A stretch of 64,000 nt of DNA from an uncultured Acetatifactor sp. GTDB taxonomy: Bacteria; Bacillota; Clostridia; Lachnospirales; Lachnospiraceae. The translations under genes and the position numbers were made by a program. The stretch is taken from contig CAJTVB010000007.1 in NCBI GenBank assembly GCA_910579755.1, forward strand, positions 1 through 64,000, written 5' to 3'. Shown here in pieces: positions 43,415-51,719 of this stretch; position 1 is the first letter of the stretch; each line of letters begins with the position of its first letter. Below the pieces are notes generated by a model that was not told the origin of the DNA, made no database searches, and saw only the letters and a list, made by a program, of their open reading frames with translations.

Positions 43415-44319
43415 TTGTCACCTCCCATATCCTCCCGGGACGGAAGCTCCCGGACCCCATGCGCAAGGAGACACCAGGTATAAGCATCCTCGATATTTGG
43501 TTCCGCCGATTCCGCATCCGGCTGTGCTTTATCCGAGAGAAAACGCAGATGGATCTTTTTTCCCTGGACATGCATGCCTGTGACAGCCAGTTCCTGTTTG
43601 AGCTTATTTGATTCCGCCCTGTCTGTAACTTTTGTAAATACCTTTCCCCGGGCGGTATCCAGAAGCTGTTCCACGGTTCCGTTGTATACTACCTTTCCCT
43701 GGTTCAGAATGGCAATATCCTCGCAGGCGGCTTCTATATCGCCCACAATGTGAGTTGAGAGGATGACGATTCGATCTTCAGCCAGCTCGGAGAGCAGATT
43801 GCGGAACCGGATTCGTTCCTCGGGGTCCAGTCCCGCCGTGGGCTCGTCTACGATCAGCACCCTGGGATCATTCAGCAGTGCCTGGGCAATTCCCAGACGG
43901 CGCTTCATCCCTCCCGAGAGCGCTTTTATTTTTTTGTGACGCTGATCCGTCAGATTTACCTTTTCCAGAAGGCGGTCTGTGCGCTGGCGCCGTTCCACGG
44001 CGGCCAGGCCGGACAGGATTCCCAGGTAATCCATGGCTTCGGCCACGCTCATGGTGGGATACATGGAGAATTCCTGGGGAAGATAGCCAATAATCCTGCG
44101 GATTTCGCCGGCATTTTCAATGGGAATTCCGCAGACACGGATTTCTCCGTCCTTTTTGGGAAGCAGACAGGCCAGTGTTTTCATCAGAGTGGTTTTTCCT
44201 GCACCGTTTCTTCCCAGCAGGCCGAACATTCCCTGACGAATGGTGAGATTAATATCGCACAGAGCCTGTTTTTTTCCATAATATTTGTTCAGTCCTTTTA
44301 TTTCGATCAAATCGTTCAT
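43411..44319 (-). CDS. ABC transporter ATP-binding protein
   Basis: 302 residues. It has Walker A GLLGRNGAGKTTLM, the Q-loop in GYLPQEFSMYP, signature LSGGMKRRLGIAQAL, Walker B VLIVDEPTAGLDP and H-loop LSTHIV. The C-terminal ~80 residues form an extra domain common in ABC-2-type exporters. The ATG at 44319 has GGAAGGAAA upstream; a longer frame to 44535 would run back through the intergenic inverted repeat and is rejected. First gene of the minus-strand transporter operon. Confidence 0.93.
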   Translation of the reverse strand: MNDLIEIKGLNKYYGKKQALCDINLTIRQGMFGLLGRNGAGKTTLMKTLACLLPKKDGEIRVCGIPIENAGEIRRIIGYLPQEFSMYPTMSVAEAMDYLGILSGLAAVERRQRTDRLLEKVNLTDQRHKKIKALSGGMKRRLGIAQALLNDPRVLIVDEPTAGLDPEERIRFRNLLSELAEDRIVILSTHIVGDIEAACEDIAILNQGKVVYNGTVEQLLDTARGKVFTKVTDRAESNKLKQELAVTGMHVQGKKIHLRFLSDKAQPDAESAEPNIEDAYTWCLLAHGVRELPSREDMGGDK

Positions 44320-44344
44320 ACTGTTTCCTTCCTCCGTTGAATTT

Positions 44345-44412
44345 TCAACCCTGCGGTTGAGTTTTTCTGGATGATAGACAGTATAAACCGGGATTTTCAA
44401 CTTTTTATCAAC
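44345..44412 (-). promoter_or_regulatory. Inverted and direct TCAAC/GTTGA repeats before the ABC operon
   Basis: TCAACC-CTGC-GGTTGA (44345-44360) is a perfect 6-bp inverted repeat in the leader. Two further TCAAC copies (44397-44401 and 44408-44412) are spaced 11 bp apart, one helical turn, near a minus-strand TATACT. Direct repeats at that spacing fit OmpR-family regulator sites; the nearby regulator is the candidate. Confidence 0.5.
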
Positions 44413-44450
44413 ATATAGAAATTTCTTTAGTAAGGGGAATGGCATACGAA

Positions 44451-45689
44451 TCAGGGCGTTTTTTGCCGGAATGCGGCGGTAACCATACCTCCGTCTGCAT
44501 TTTCCAGCCGCAGGAAGCCCCCGTGCTTTTCGCACAGAATTTTACAAATATTGAGTCCCATTCCAAGGTGTCCGCCTTCTGAGTCAGTCATGGCCTTGTA
44601 AAAGGGCTTGACGGCGTTGGCCAGATCCTTTTGCGTAAAACCTTCTCCGTCGTCTTTCACCGTAAGGAATAGGCATTCGTCCCGGCATTCGGTGGAAACG
44701 CTCACATTTCCTGTCGCAAAGCGGACAGCATTGGAAAGCAGGTTTTCATATACCCGCAGAACCACGGAAGGATCAAGCAAAAGACATACATGCTTTTCGA
44801 AAGGGCAGGAAAAGTGGAATTTTTTTTCCCGGCACAGGCATTTCCCCGTGGACTGCAGCTGCAGGAGCAGCTCATCGAGCTCCACGGCAGCCGGGGTGAT
44901 GTTTATATCCTCCAGGCGCTGAAGCTCGCTCATAGCCGTCACATAATCTTCCAGGCGCATAATATGCCGTCTCATCGTCTCCGCGGAGGAGATGATTTTT
45001 TCCTCCGACATTTGAGGAGCGTATTTGGCCAGCATTTCGCTTTGGCCCTTCAGCACGGTGAGAGGGGTACGCAGATCATGGGAAAATGCGGCGTTGAGCC
45101 GTTTTCGCTCTTCTACCAGACGCCACATTTCCATATTGTTATCCTGCAGAGCCGCTCTCATTTTTTCAAAGGAAGTACAGAGCCTTTCCAGCTCATTGCT
45201 TCCGTTCCAGGTAATTCGAAAATCCAGATCATTATCCGCTATGCGGTCTGCGGCATGGTCCAGAAGCTCCAGGGGCTTCTGCATCTGGCGCTTATAAAAC
45301 AGCGCACCGGTAATTACGATGAAGACGGCGAAGCACAGAGGTACAATTGCTACGGAAAGAATGTTGAGGATGTTATATATGGTATTTTCCAGAGGTGTAA
45401 ATGATAATCTGGGACTTTGGGCATTGGTATGATATTGAATGCCAAGACTGTTTTGGCTGTCTGTTTTCAGTGAATCCTGATTTTCACAAAAATCCAGAGA
45501 TACCTCCAGGCGGGTGCCTTCGAAATCTGACGCATATTTTTTGTAAAGCAGAGTCTGGCCCAGCTGACACAGACCGGAAAGAAGCAGGGACGTGAAAAGA
45601 GCGGCAGTCAGACATCCGAATGTGTAGACTATGAAGGCGGTCCGGATGGATTCCCGGCGGAATATTTTTCTGATTTTTACTTTACCCAT
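44451..45689 (-). CDS. Sensor histidine kinase of the ABC locus
   Basis: 412 residues. Two membrane segments (~16-38 and ~110-135) enclose a short extracellular sensor (~70 residues). HAMP follows, then HisKA with FSHDLRTPLTVLKG, and HATPase with NLLSNAVRFATG, DDGEGF and GGHLGMGLNICK. The ATG at 45689 lies inside the last codons of the regulator gene (13-bp overlap), which supports co-translation; a longer frame to 45812 is rejected. It is followed after ~130 bp by the transporter operon on the same strand. Confidence 0.93.
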   Translation of the reverse strand: MGKVKIRKIFRRESIRTAFIVYTFGCLTAALFTSLLLSGLCQLGQTLLYKKYASDFEGTRLEVSLDFCENQDSLKTDSQNSLGIQYHTNAQSPRLSFTPLENTIYNILNILSVAIVPLCFAVFIVITGALFYKRQMQKPLELLDHAADRIADNDLDFRITWNGSNELERLCTSFEKMRAALQDNNMEMWRLVEERKRLNAAFSHDLRTPLTVLKGQSEMLAKYAPQMSEEKIISSAETMRRHIMRLEDYVTAMSELQRLEDINITPAAVELDELLLQLQSTGKCLCREKKFHFSCPFEKHVCLLLDPSVVLRVYENLLSNAVRFATGNVSVSTECRDECLFLTVKDDGEGFTQKDLANAVKPFYKAMTDSEGGHLGMGLNICKILCEKHGGFLRLENADGGMVTAAFRQKTP

Positions 45690-46351
45690 TTGTAACCTAC
45701 CCCCCAGACGGTTTCGATACAGGGGCCAAGGCCTGCGGAGGCAAGCTTTGCCCGTATGCGGCGGATATGCTCGGCCACCACGGAAGGCTCTCCGTCGCAG
45801 CCGTAATTCCATACATGCTCATAGATCTGTTCCTTGCTGAATATCTGACCCGGGTGCCGGGACAACAGCTCCAGAATGTCGAATTCCTTTCGGGCAAGGG
45901 GAATAGGCGCATTTTTCCGGTAAAGGCATCTTTCCGTATAATCTATGGCGAGCTCATCATTAAATCGAATTCTGGAGGAGGTGCTTTTCCTGTGCTCCCG
46001 CCGCAGATGTGCGGCCACCCGCGCACCCAGCTCTTCCACGGAGAAGGGCTTTACAATGTAATCGTCAGCGCCTGCGCCGAAGCCCACGATCTTATCGCTG
46101 TCCTCCACTCTGGCAGTGAGAAAGAGGATGGGACAGGATATGTGAGCTCTGATCCGGGAACAGATTTCCAGCCCGTCCATATCGGGCAGATTGATGTCCA
46201 GCAGTATAAGGTCCGGCTGCATTTCGGCCTTTTTCAGCGCTTCCGCTCCGCATGCTGCCGTCATGGTGCTGTACCCATTATATAGAAAAAAGTCGCTCAG
46301 CATGCTCAGAATGTCCGGTTCGTCGTCAACAATGAGGATTGTTTCTTTCAT
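45677..46351 (-). CDS. OmpR-family response regulator of the ABC locus
   Basis: 224 residues. The receiver has VDDEPD, Asp 52 in LILLDINLPDMDG, Thr in FLTARVED and Lys in YIVKPFS. The winged-helix domain is complete (ARKEFDILELLSRHPGQIFS; EHIRRIRAKL; VWGVGYKW). It probably controls the adjacent exporter operon, by analogy with peptide-detoxification modules; that is inference. A near-consensus minus-strand promoter lies ~100 bp upstream. Confidence 0.94.
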   Translation of the reverse strand: MKETILIVDDEPDILSMLSDFFLYNGYSTMTAACGAEALKKAEMQPDLILLDINLPDMDGLEICSRIRAHISCPILFLTARVEDSDKIVGFGAGADDYIVKPFSVEELGARVAAHLRREHRKSTSSRIRFNDELAIDYTERCLYRKNAPIPLARKEFDILELLSRHPGQIFSKEQIYEHVWNYGCDGEPSVVAEHIRRIRAKLASAGLGPCIETVWGVGYKWVK

Positions 46352-46451
46352 GGGAATCCTTTCATCTATGGAACTCCTTTGCTGCCGTTGATTAACACTC
46401 TTTTTTCACGGAAAATGGAATTCCAAGGGGGGCCAAAGAAATTTACAATAC

Positions 46452-46480
46452 AGTATACTCGGAATCGGGGAGAGTATCAA
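46452..46480 (-). promoter_or_regulatory. Sigma-A promoter of the regulator/kinase genes (minus strand)
   Basis: On the minus strand: TTGATA (46480-46475), 17-bp spacer, TATACT (46457-46452). Confidence 0.7.
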
Positions 46481-46500
46481 GCATAATGGAAAGATACGGA

Positions 46501-46529
46501 TTGTAAAATATAGGGGGACATGTTATAAT
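46501..46529 (+). promoter_or_regulatory. Plus-strand promoter in the 46.4-46.7 kb gap
   Basis: TTGTAA (46501-46506), 17-bp spacer, TATAAT (46524-46529). It points into about 110 bp without an ORF, before a second promoter at 46640. Confidence 0.6.
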
Positions 46530-46639
46530 GTCCTCGAAAATCCAGCCGTTGTCCGTCTGCTGCGCTTTGAGAGTTTCTGCATTGTAGAACCTGGCCGTTT
46601 TAATCGGCTAAAAATATTTATTTTACGTATGTATTTTCC

Positions 46640-46669
46640 TTGACAAACATATCATATTAGATATAATAT
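46640..46669 (+). promoter_or_regulatory. Consensus promoter with an overlapping palindrome
   Basis: TTGACA (46640-46645), 16-bp spacer, TATAAT (46662-46667). The palindrome ATATTA-GATA-TAATAT (46654-46669) covers the -10, and GATATAAT recurs at 46679. A candidate operator for the XRE protein encoded at 47261. The 352-bp gap 46352-46703 otherwise holds only the promoters listed. Confidence 0.65.
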
Positions 46670-46703
46670 ACCCAATACGATATAATTGCCAAGGGGGTAT
46701 ATT

Positions 46704-47186
46704 ATGCAAAAAATCAGTGTGAACAGAGAATACCTGGAGAGCGTCGATGTGAGTCTTATGATGGAGCCGGCAGAGTGGAAGTACAGGTATTATGAGCAAT
46801 ACTACTTTAAAACGGGCAGGCTTCCCTTCGGTATTCTGGTGGATGAAAACAGAGTTCTGAGGGACGGTTATATTTCTTACCTGCTTTGGAGGACGTACAG
46901 TGTGGAGCCGGAGGCCTGGACACTGCATTCTTCCTGTGTCAGCATGAAGACGGTGGTGGGAAGGAAGGCAATCCGGCATGGGGGCCGGTTCTATTTCAGG
47001 GAATCGGAGAGGAATGCATGGCTGTATGACCTGGATGCGCCGGTGGTGCCGGGGGATGTGGTGATTGCGGATTCAAAGGGCGGTTATGTGTTTGTAGGCG
47101 TGGAGGAAGTGCGGTATGTGGCGGGAGGTCCGTCCATGGGGCAGTACAGGAGGGCCAGAAAGCACACCGGCAGCTGTATCGTGTAA
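46704..47186 (+). CDS. Unknown protein with a ParB-like N-terminal motif
   Basis: 160 residues, ATG with AAGGGGG upstream. Residues ~35-60 (LPFGILVDENRVLRDGYISY) resemble the ParB/sulfiredoxin-type fold segment where a value is followed by DG-x-x-R/S-Y. The catalytic or CTP-binding GxRR-type motif is not evident (GYISY here). The C-terminal half is beta-rich (VVPGDVVIADSKGGYVFVGV), like a small barrel. It is followed after 74 bp by an XRE regulator and probably shares its control. Family not established. Confidence 0.6.
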   Translation: MQKISVNREYLESVDVSLMMEPAEWKYRYYEQYYFKTGRLPFGILVDENRVLRDGYISYLLWRTYSVEPEAWTLHSSCVSMKTVVGRKAIRHGGRFYFRESERNAWLYDLDAPVVPGDVVIADSKGGYVFVGVEEVRYVAGGPSMGQYRRARKHTGSCIV

Positions 47187-47260
47187 ATTTCCTGGGACAT
47201 GAAACGTCCGGATTTGGCAGAAAGCGCAGAGAAGCTTCAGGAGAGTCGAAGGAGGAACAT

Positions 47261-47551
47261 ATGCAGGGAAAAAGCAGGATGGACTATATCTATATTAACG
47301 GTGAAGAGCAGGTACTGATAGAGCCTCAGCAGATCAGTGTGAGAAACGACGTGATTCAGCAGTACCGCAAGTGCCGGAAGGATAAGAAGATGACTCAGTC
47401 CGAGCTTGCCAGCCGCACAGGGATATCTCAGCCGAATATTAATCGTTTTGAGAGCGGAAAGTATAATCCGTCGTTGGAGATGATGGTGAGAATTGCCATG
47501 GCGCTGGACATGGAGCTGGATATCCGGTTAAAGGAAAAAAAGGCGGAGTAG
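47261..47551 (+). CDS. XRE-family helix-turn-helix regulator
   Basis: 96 residues, ATG with GGAGG upstream. The HTH is at ~33-85 (KMTQSELASRTGISQPNINR FESG split across helices 2 and 3), with the common end MMVRIAMALDMELDIRL. The first 30 residues are extra. HigA-type antitoxins look similar, but the upstream gene does not look like a HigB toxin. It probably binds the palindrome at 46654 to regulate its own operon. Confidence 0.88.
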   Translation: MQGKSRMDYIYINGEEQVLIEPQQISVRNDVIQQYRKCRKDKKMTQSELASRTGISQPNINRFESGKYNPSLEMMVRIAMALDMELDIRLKEKKAE

Positions 47552-47554
47552 CAG

Positions 47555-47807
47555 ATGAAAAAGCGTTTTCGCCCCAAAGTCCTGACGGTGCTGTGCATAT
47601 TGGGGGCAGTGCTCTGCCTGCTGGCCGGGGCGGTTTTCGGCAAGCTTGTCAGGCCGAATATTTTGCTGGCACAGGGCTTGGAGAAAGTGGGATTTTTGGC
47701 AGTATACGGACACGGCTCTGCTGGAAGGCTGCGGCGGCACAGAGCCTTATGTTGACTGTAATGTATTTTCCGGAACGGCGGAAGAGCTGACGCAGTATAT
47801 TTTGTGA
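47555..47807 (+). pseudogene. Probable frameshifted small exported protein gene
   Basis: The first frame gives KKRFRPKVLTVLCILGAVLC, a clear signal-type N-terminus, and continues to KVGFLAVYG. Around 47700 a different frame continues with YTDTALLEGCGGTEPYVDCN and ends at a TGA at 47805-47807. Joining the two gives a sensible ~85-residue exported protein, whereas the single frame ends in Arg/His-rich nonsense. A sequencing error is an alternative. The gene starts 3 bp after the XRE gene. Confidence 0.4.
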
Positions 47808-47980
47808 AAGCGTCCGGGGCCCTGCGGGAACCGCACAGCCAGAATGACCATGGGAAATTGGCTTGGAAATTGCCAAAAGTTGAATAATTTCTTAATATTT
47901 CGGAGAATAAATGGACAAAATAGGGGTCTTGGGGATAAAATAGGAGAAAAGCAAAAAGTAAGTAAATGAAAGGAAGTATT

Positions 47981-49207
47981 ATGAAAAGAAAAGTACTGGC
48001 AGCAATTATAATAGCAATGGGCATCCTTGCAGGGTGCGGAGGCGATGGCGGCAATCCGTCACAGTCTCTTCCGACGCTGGATGATGATTCTGTATCCACG
48101 GAGAGCTCCGATGAGACCGATCAGTCCAGCGAAGAGACTCCGCCGGAGTCGGAGGAGTTTGTGGGAGACATGAAAAAGGGCGGGGAGACTCACACCATTG
48201 GTGAGAGGACAGAGGTTAACGGGCAGAAGCAGAGCTATCTGACCGGCGAGTGGAAGCCCACTGAGGTGGTGGATCGGAGAAATATGGCGGTTATGATCGA
48301 TAATATCAAGATCGCTCTTCCCCAGTACGGCATTTCCCAGGCGAGCATTATCTATGAGGCTCCCGTAGAGGGCCGGATTACCCGACTGATGGCTCTTTTT
48401 GAGGACTATGACGACCTGGATCACATTGGACCGGTCCGCAGCAGCCGTGATTACTACATATATGAGGCCATGGCCTATGATTCCATTTACTGTAACTGGG
48501 GTCTTGCAAGGCCTTGGGTGGAGGAGCTGATCAACTCTGACAAGATTGACAATATCAGCTGTCCTCTGGCAGGAATCAATGACGGGGCGGCCAATTCCTT
48601 TGATCGTCTTGTCAGATCCGGAAATATTCCTCTGGAGCATACGGGATATATGTTCATTAATGGATATAATAAGGATGTGGACAGTAAGGGATATTCCAAA
48701 ACCTACAGAAGCAGCTTTGTGCAGGCGTTTACCTTTGCAGAGGATGGCTATCTGGCCACCTATGACAGCTATCCTGATGCCACCCAGGTGTATCCCGGCG
48801 GACCTTCCGGACAGACCAATGAGGGTGGTTACGGCAAGCACAATCCCTGCTTTACATACAATCCGGAGGACAGACTTTATTACCGTACTCAGTACAGAGA
48901 GAACCATATTGACGAGATGAACGGCGAGCAGCTGGCGGTGACCAATGTTGTCTTTAAGGTCTGCCACGGCGAGGAGAGACTGCCGGATGATCCCAGCTAT
49001 GATTATCTGAAGTTTGATCACACAGGCTCCGGAAATGCCTATGTGTTCACCAACGGAAAGGTGATCAAGGGAACCTGGCGCCGCAGCGGCGACAATGAGC
49101 CGAATCTGTTCTTTGACGAAAGCGGCAATGAGATCGTGCTGAATCAGGGAAAAACCTGGATCTGCTGCATATGGGACTCCTTTGAGAACTGCATTTCTTA
49201 TGAGTAA
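47981..49207 (+). CDS. DUF3048 (YerB-like) lipoprotein
   Basis: 408 residues, ATG after AAAGGAAG. The lipoprotein signal ends ILAGC with Cys 19, followed by an acidic Ser/Glu/Asp linker (~25-65). The core has DUF3048 signatures: RRNMAVMIDN, QASIIYEAPVEGRITRLMAL, IGPVRSSRDYYIYEAMAYDS, and later NVVFKVC and YVFTNGKVIKGTWRR. Function unknown; surface-located. The 170 bp before it show no gene, and a weak terminator follows. Confidence 0.92.
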   Translation: MKRKVLAAIIIAMGILAGCGGDGGNPSQSLPTLDDDSVSTESSDETDQSSEETPPESEEFVGDMKKGGETHTIGERTEVNGQKQSYLTGEWKPTEVVDRRNMAVMIDNIKIALPQYGISQASIIYEAPVEGRITRLMALFEDYDDLDHIGPVRSSRDYYIYEAMAYDSIYCNWGLARPWVEELINSDKIDNISCPLAGINDGAANSFDRLVRSGNIPLEHTGYMFINGYNKDVDSKGYSKTYRSSFVQAFTFAEDGYLATYDSYPDATQVYPGGPSGQTNEGGYGKHNPCFTYNPEDRLYYRTQYRENHIDEMNGEQLAVTNVVFKVCHGEERLPDDPSYDYLKFDHTGSGNAYVFTNGKVIKGTWRRSGDNEPNLFFDESGNEIVLNQGKTWICCIWDSFENCISYE

Positions 49208-49230
49208 TATGCGCATATATTGAAACAACC

Positions 49231-49265
49231 AGGAGCTGCGGCCTGTGAAGGCTGCGGCTCCTTTG
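49231..49265 (+). terminator. Terminator after the DUF3048 gene
   Basis: AGGAGC (49231-49236) pairs with GCTCCT (49257-49262), extended by partly paired GC, followed by a short TTT. Confidence 0.55.
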
Positions 49266-49371
49266 CTGTACATGGGGGAATTTTCAAAAGAAATGTATAT
49301 TTGCGGGTATCGATGGGAGTAACGCAGGAAAGCTGTTGTGAAGCAGGTCTGCATGAGAGGAGACAGTCATA

Positions 49372-50664
49372 TTGGATAAGAAAAGGAAACGGAAAAAATT
49401 ATGGATACTGTATCTGTGTATGTGGGTGGTTATCGCTGCGCTGAATGCAGCAGCCTGGAACAGTACAGCTTTCTGTGACTGGTATATTGCCCATGTGTTT
49501 CCTGTGTGGGTGGGCACATATGGCAGGCTGACAGGCTTATTTCCCTTTTCCGTGGGGGAGTGGATGCTTGCAGCAGGGCTGGCGCTGGTGACGGCGGCAG
49601 TTTTGCTGGGGATTGCATGGGCAGCCGTCAGGCTGTGCAGTGTAATTCAGGATTGTTGGAAAAAGAAAGCATCCGGAGAAAGAAAGGGTGAAAGGGGAAC
49701 CCTTGGTCAGGCCGACAGATATGCCGGATTTGAAAGGGGTGTCAGGCGTTTCTTCCTGTTCTTTGCCTGGACGTTCCTGGGTGTCTGCTTAATTATGACA
49801 TTAAACTGCTTTATTCTGTATCATGCATCCACTTTTTCGGAGCATTATTTTGGGGAAAATGACCGGGAATATACTTTAGAGGAGACTATAAGGCTTTACA
49901 ATATGGTGGCGGAGGAGTGCAATCGGCTGTCACAGTGCATACAGAGAGACGGTACAGGAATGGCGGTGTATGTAAGCGCAAAAAAAGGAAATGATGCCGG
50001 CGGAGAGGCTGCGGCTATGGCGGATACGGCCAGGATGGTGATGAAGAGTCTCGGAGCGGAGTATCCTCAGCTGGACGGATATTATCCCCGCCCAAAGGCA
50101 CTGTTTTTTTCGGATTTTATGTGCCAGCAGTATATGCAGGGGTACTACTTCCCTTTTTCCATGGAGGCCAATTATAATGACGTGATGCACATTTTAAATA
50201 TTCCGTCTACCATGTGCCATGAATTGGCGCATCTGCGGGGCTATATTTTTGAGGATGAGGCAAATTTTATCGGTTATCTGGCCTGTGTAAGGTCAGAGGA
50301 TGAATTTTTTCAGTATGCAGGTTATCTCAGTGTGCTGAATTATCTGTATAATGATCTGGTCAAGGCCCGTAAGGGGAATCCGGAGGCGTTTGAAGCAGCT
50401 GCGGAAAGGGTGCCGCCTGCCGCCATCTCGGAACAGGTATGGGAGGATAATATATTTGTGACAGAAGAGGAATGGAATCGTATAAATGAAAGCGCCTTGA
50501 TCGATACGGAGGTAGTGGACAAGGCGGCGGATGTTTTTATAGACACAAATCTTAAGGTTAACGGGGTATCTGACGGAAAGGTAAGCTACAGCCGGGTGGT
50601 GAGGCTTTTACTGCAGTATTACTATGCGGAAGGGGCCAAATGGCCCGCCGGGGTGGAAGAATGA
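49372..50664 (+). CDS. DUF3810 membrane protein with a zinc-protease-like motif
   Basis: 430 residues from a TTG with GAGAGGAGA upstream. Three membrane segments lie in the first ~155 residues (LWILYLCMWVVIAALNAAAW; MLAAGLALVTAAVLLGIAWA; FFLFFAWTFLGVCLIMTLNC). The extracellular part contains HELAH (~283-287) followed by an Asp/Glu-rich FEDEANFIGYL, the arrangement of a gluzincin-type metalloprotease. DUF3810 is of unknown function. The stop overlaps the start of the WYL regulator by 4 bp (ATGA), so the two are translationally coupled. Confidence 0.87.
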   Translation: MDKKRKRKKLWILYLCMWVVIAALNAAAWNSTAFCDWYIAHVFPVWVGTYGRLTGLFPFSVGEWMLAAGLALVTAAVLLGIAWAAVRLCSVIQDCWKKKASGERKGERGTLGQADRYAGFERGVRRFFLFFAWTFLGVCLIMTLNCFILYHASTFSEHYFGENDREYTLEETIRLYNMVAEECNRLSQCIQRDGTGMAVYVSAKKGNDAGGEAAAMADTARMVMKSLGAEYPQLDGYYPRPKALFFSDFMCQQYMQGYYFPFSMEANYNDVMHILNIPSTMCHELAHLRGYIFEDEANFIGYLACVRSEDEFFQYAGYLSVLNYLYNDLVKARKGNPEAFEAAAERVPPAAISEQVWEDNIFVTEEEWNRINESALIDTEVVDKAADVFIDTNLKVNGVSDGKVSYSRVVRLLLQYYYAEGAKWPAGVEE

Positions 50665-51719
50665 TAAACAGACAGCTGGAAATGATCTATATATTAATGG
50701 ACAGGGGAACCGTGACGGCGCAGGAGCTGGCGCAGCGCTTTGAGGTTTCCCAGAGGACAGTCTACCGGGATGTGGAAAGCCTGTCCATGGCGGGCATTCC
50801 GGTTTATGCCAGCAGGGGAAAAGGCGGAGGGATCAGGCTGATGGATCGCTTTGTGCTGGATAAGCGTCTGCTTTCCCAGGAAGAACAGCAAAAGATCCTG
50901 GCTGCCCTTGCCAGCATGCAGGAGACGGGAGCCCTGGGAGAGGGGGAAATTCTTGAAAAGCTGGGAACATTTTTTAAGGCAGATCCTGTAAGCTGGGTCT
51001 CCATAGACTTTTCGGATTGGAGCGGCAGACGGGGAGAGCTGTTCGATCAAATCCGAGAGGCTATTTTGGGAAGAAGGGTAATGACTTTTGACTACTATGG
51101 GCAGTATGGGGATATGAGCAGGAGGCAGGCAGAGCCGGTGCAGCTTCTTTTTAAAGAATATACCTGGTATGTGCGGGCCTGGTGCCGCACCAGAAAGGCT
51201 ATGAGACTGTTCAAGGTTCTGCGCATGAAGCGGGTAGAGGTTCTGGAGGAGATCTTTGAGGTCAGACATATCGAAGCCGGGTATACGCAGGCCGGGCAAA
51301 CGCAGGCCGGACATATGAATTCCGGCGGTGCGGACGGCGGCTGTGAAAACAGTAAAGTGAAAGCGGATAAGCTTCCGGAAGCCTGTGAAGAAAATGGACT
51401 TCCGAAGGAGGAACCGGTCTATACGGAGGTAGTGGTACACATTGACCGGAAGGAGGCCTACCGAGTTTATGACCGGTTTGAGGAGGACGAGATCACAGTA
51501 CTTCCCCAGGGAGATTTTGAAATCCGGCTTCATTATCTGGTGGACGACTGGGTTTATGGGATGATCCTGGCCTTTGGGGACAGCGCCAGGGTGCTGGAGC
51601 CGGAATGGATCCGCCGGGAGATGGGAAGGAGGATCCGACGAATGTGGGAGTATTATGAGGGAGAGCAGAAAAGTCAGGAGAAGGAAAATCAGGAGCAGGA
51701 AGGGGAAGACAAATGTTGA
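50661..51719 (+). CDS. WYL-domain transcriptional regulator
   Basis: 352 residues. An N-terminal DeoR-type HTH (TVTAQELAQRFEVSQRTVYR) is followed by a WYL domain (RRVMTFDYYGQYG; FKEYTWYVRAWCRTRKAMRLFKV) and a C-terminal WCX-like part. A hydrophilic insertion with near-repeats (AGYTQAGQTQAGHM) splits the C-terminal half. WYL proteins sense ligands, often nucleic-acid related. Overlaps DUF3810 upstream by 4 bp and the phosphoesterase downstream by 7 bp. Confidence 0.92.
   Translation: MINRQLEMIYILMDRGTVTAQELAQRFEVSQRTVYRDVESLSMAGIPVYASRGKGGGIRLMDRFVLDKRLLSQEEQQKILAALASMQETGALGEGEILEKLGTFFKADPVSWVSIDFSDWSGRRGELFDQIREAILGRRVMTFDYYGQYGDMSRRQAEPVQLLFKEYTWYVRAWCRTRKAMRLFKVLRMKRVEVLEEIFEVRHIEAGYTQAGQTQAGHMNSGGADGGCENSKVKADKLPEACEENGLPKEEPVYTEVVVHIDRKEAYRVYDRFEEDEITVLPQGDFEIRLHYLVDDWVYGMILAFGDSARVLEPEWIRREMGRRIRRMWEYYEGEQKSQEKENQEQEGEDKC

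Noticed and set aside
47261..47551. HigBA-type toxin-antitoxin pair with the upstream gene
   Set aside because: The XRE protein fits HigA loosely, but the 160-aa upstream protein has no RelE/HigB features; only a possibility, so kept as a finding without the name.
48059..49354. 431-aa minus-strand ORF
   Set aside because: Opposite the DUF3048 gene, whose lipoprotein signal and conserved core leave no doubt about the strand.
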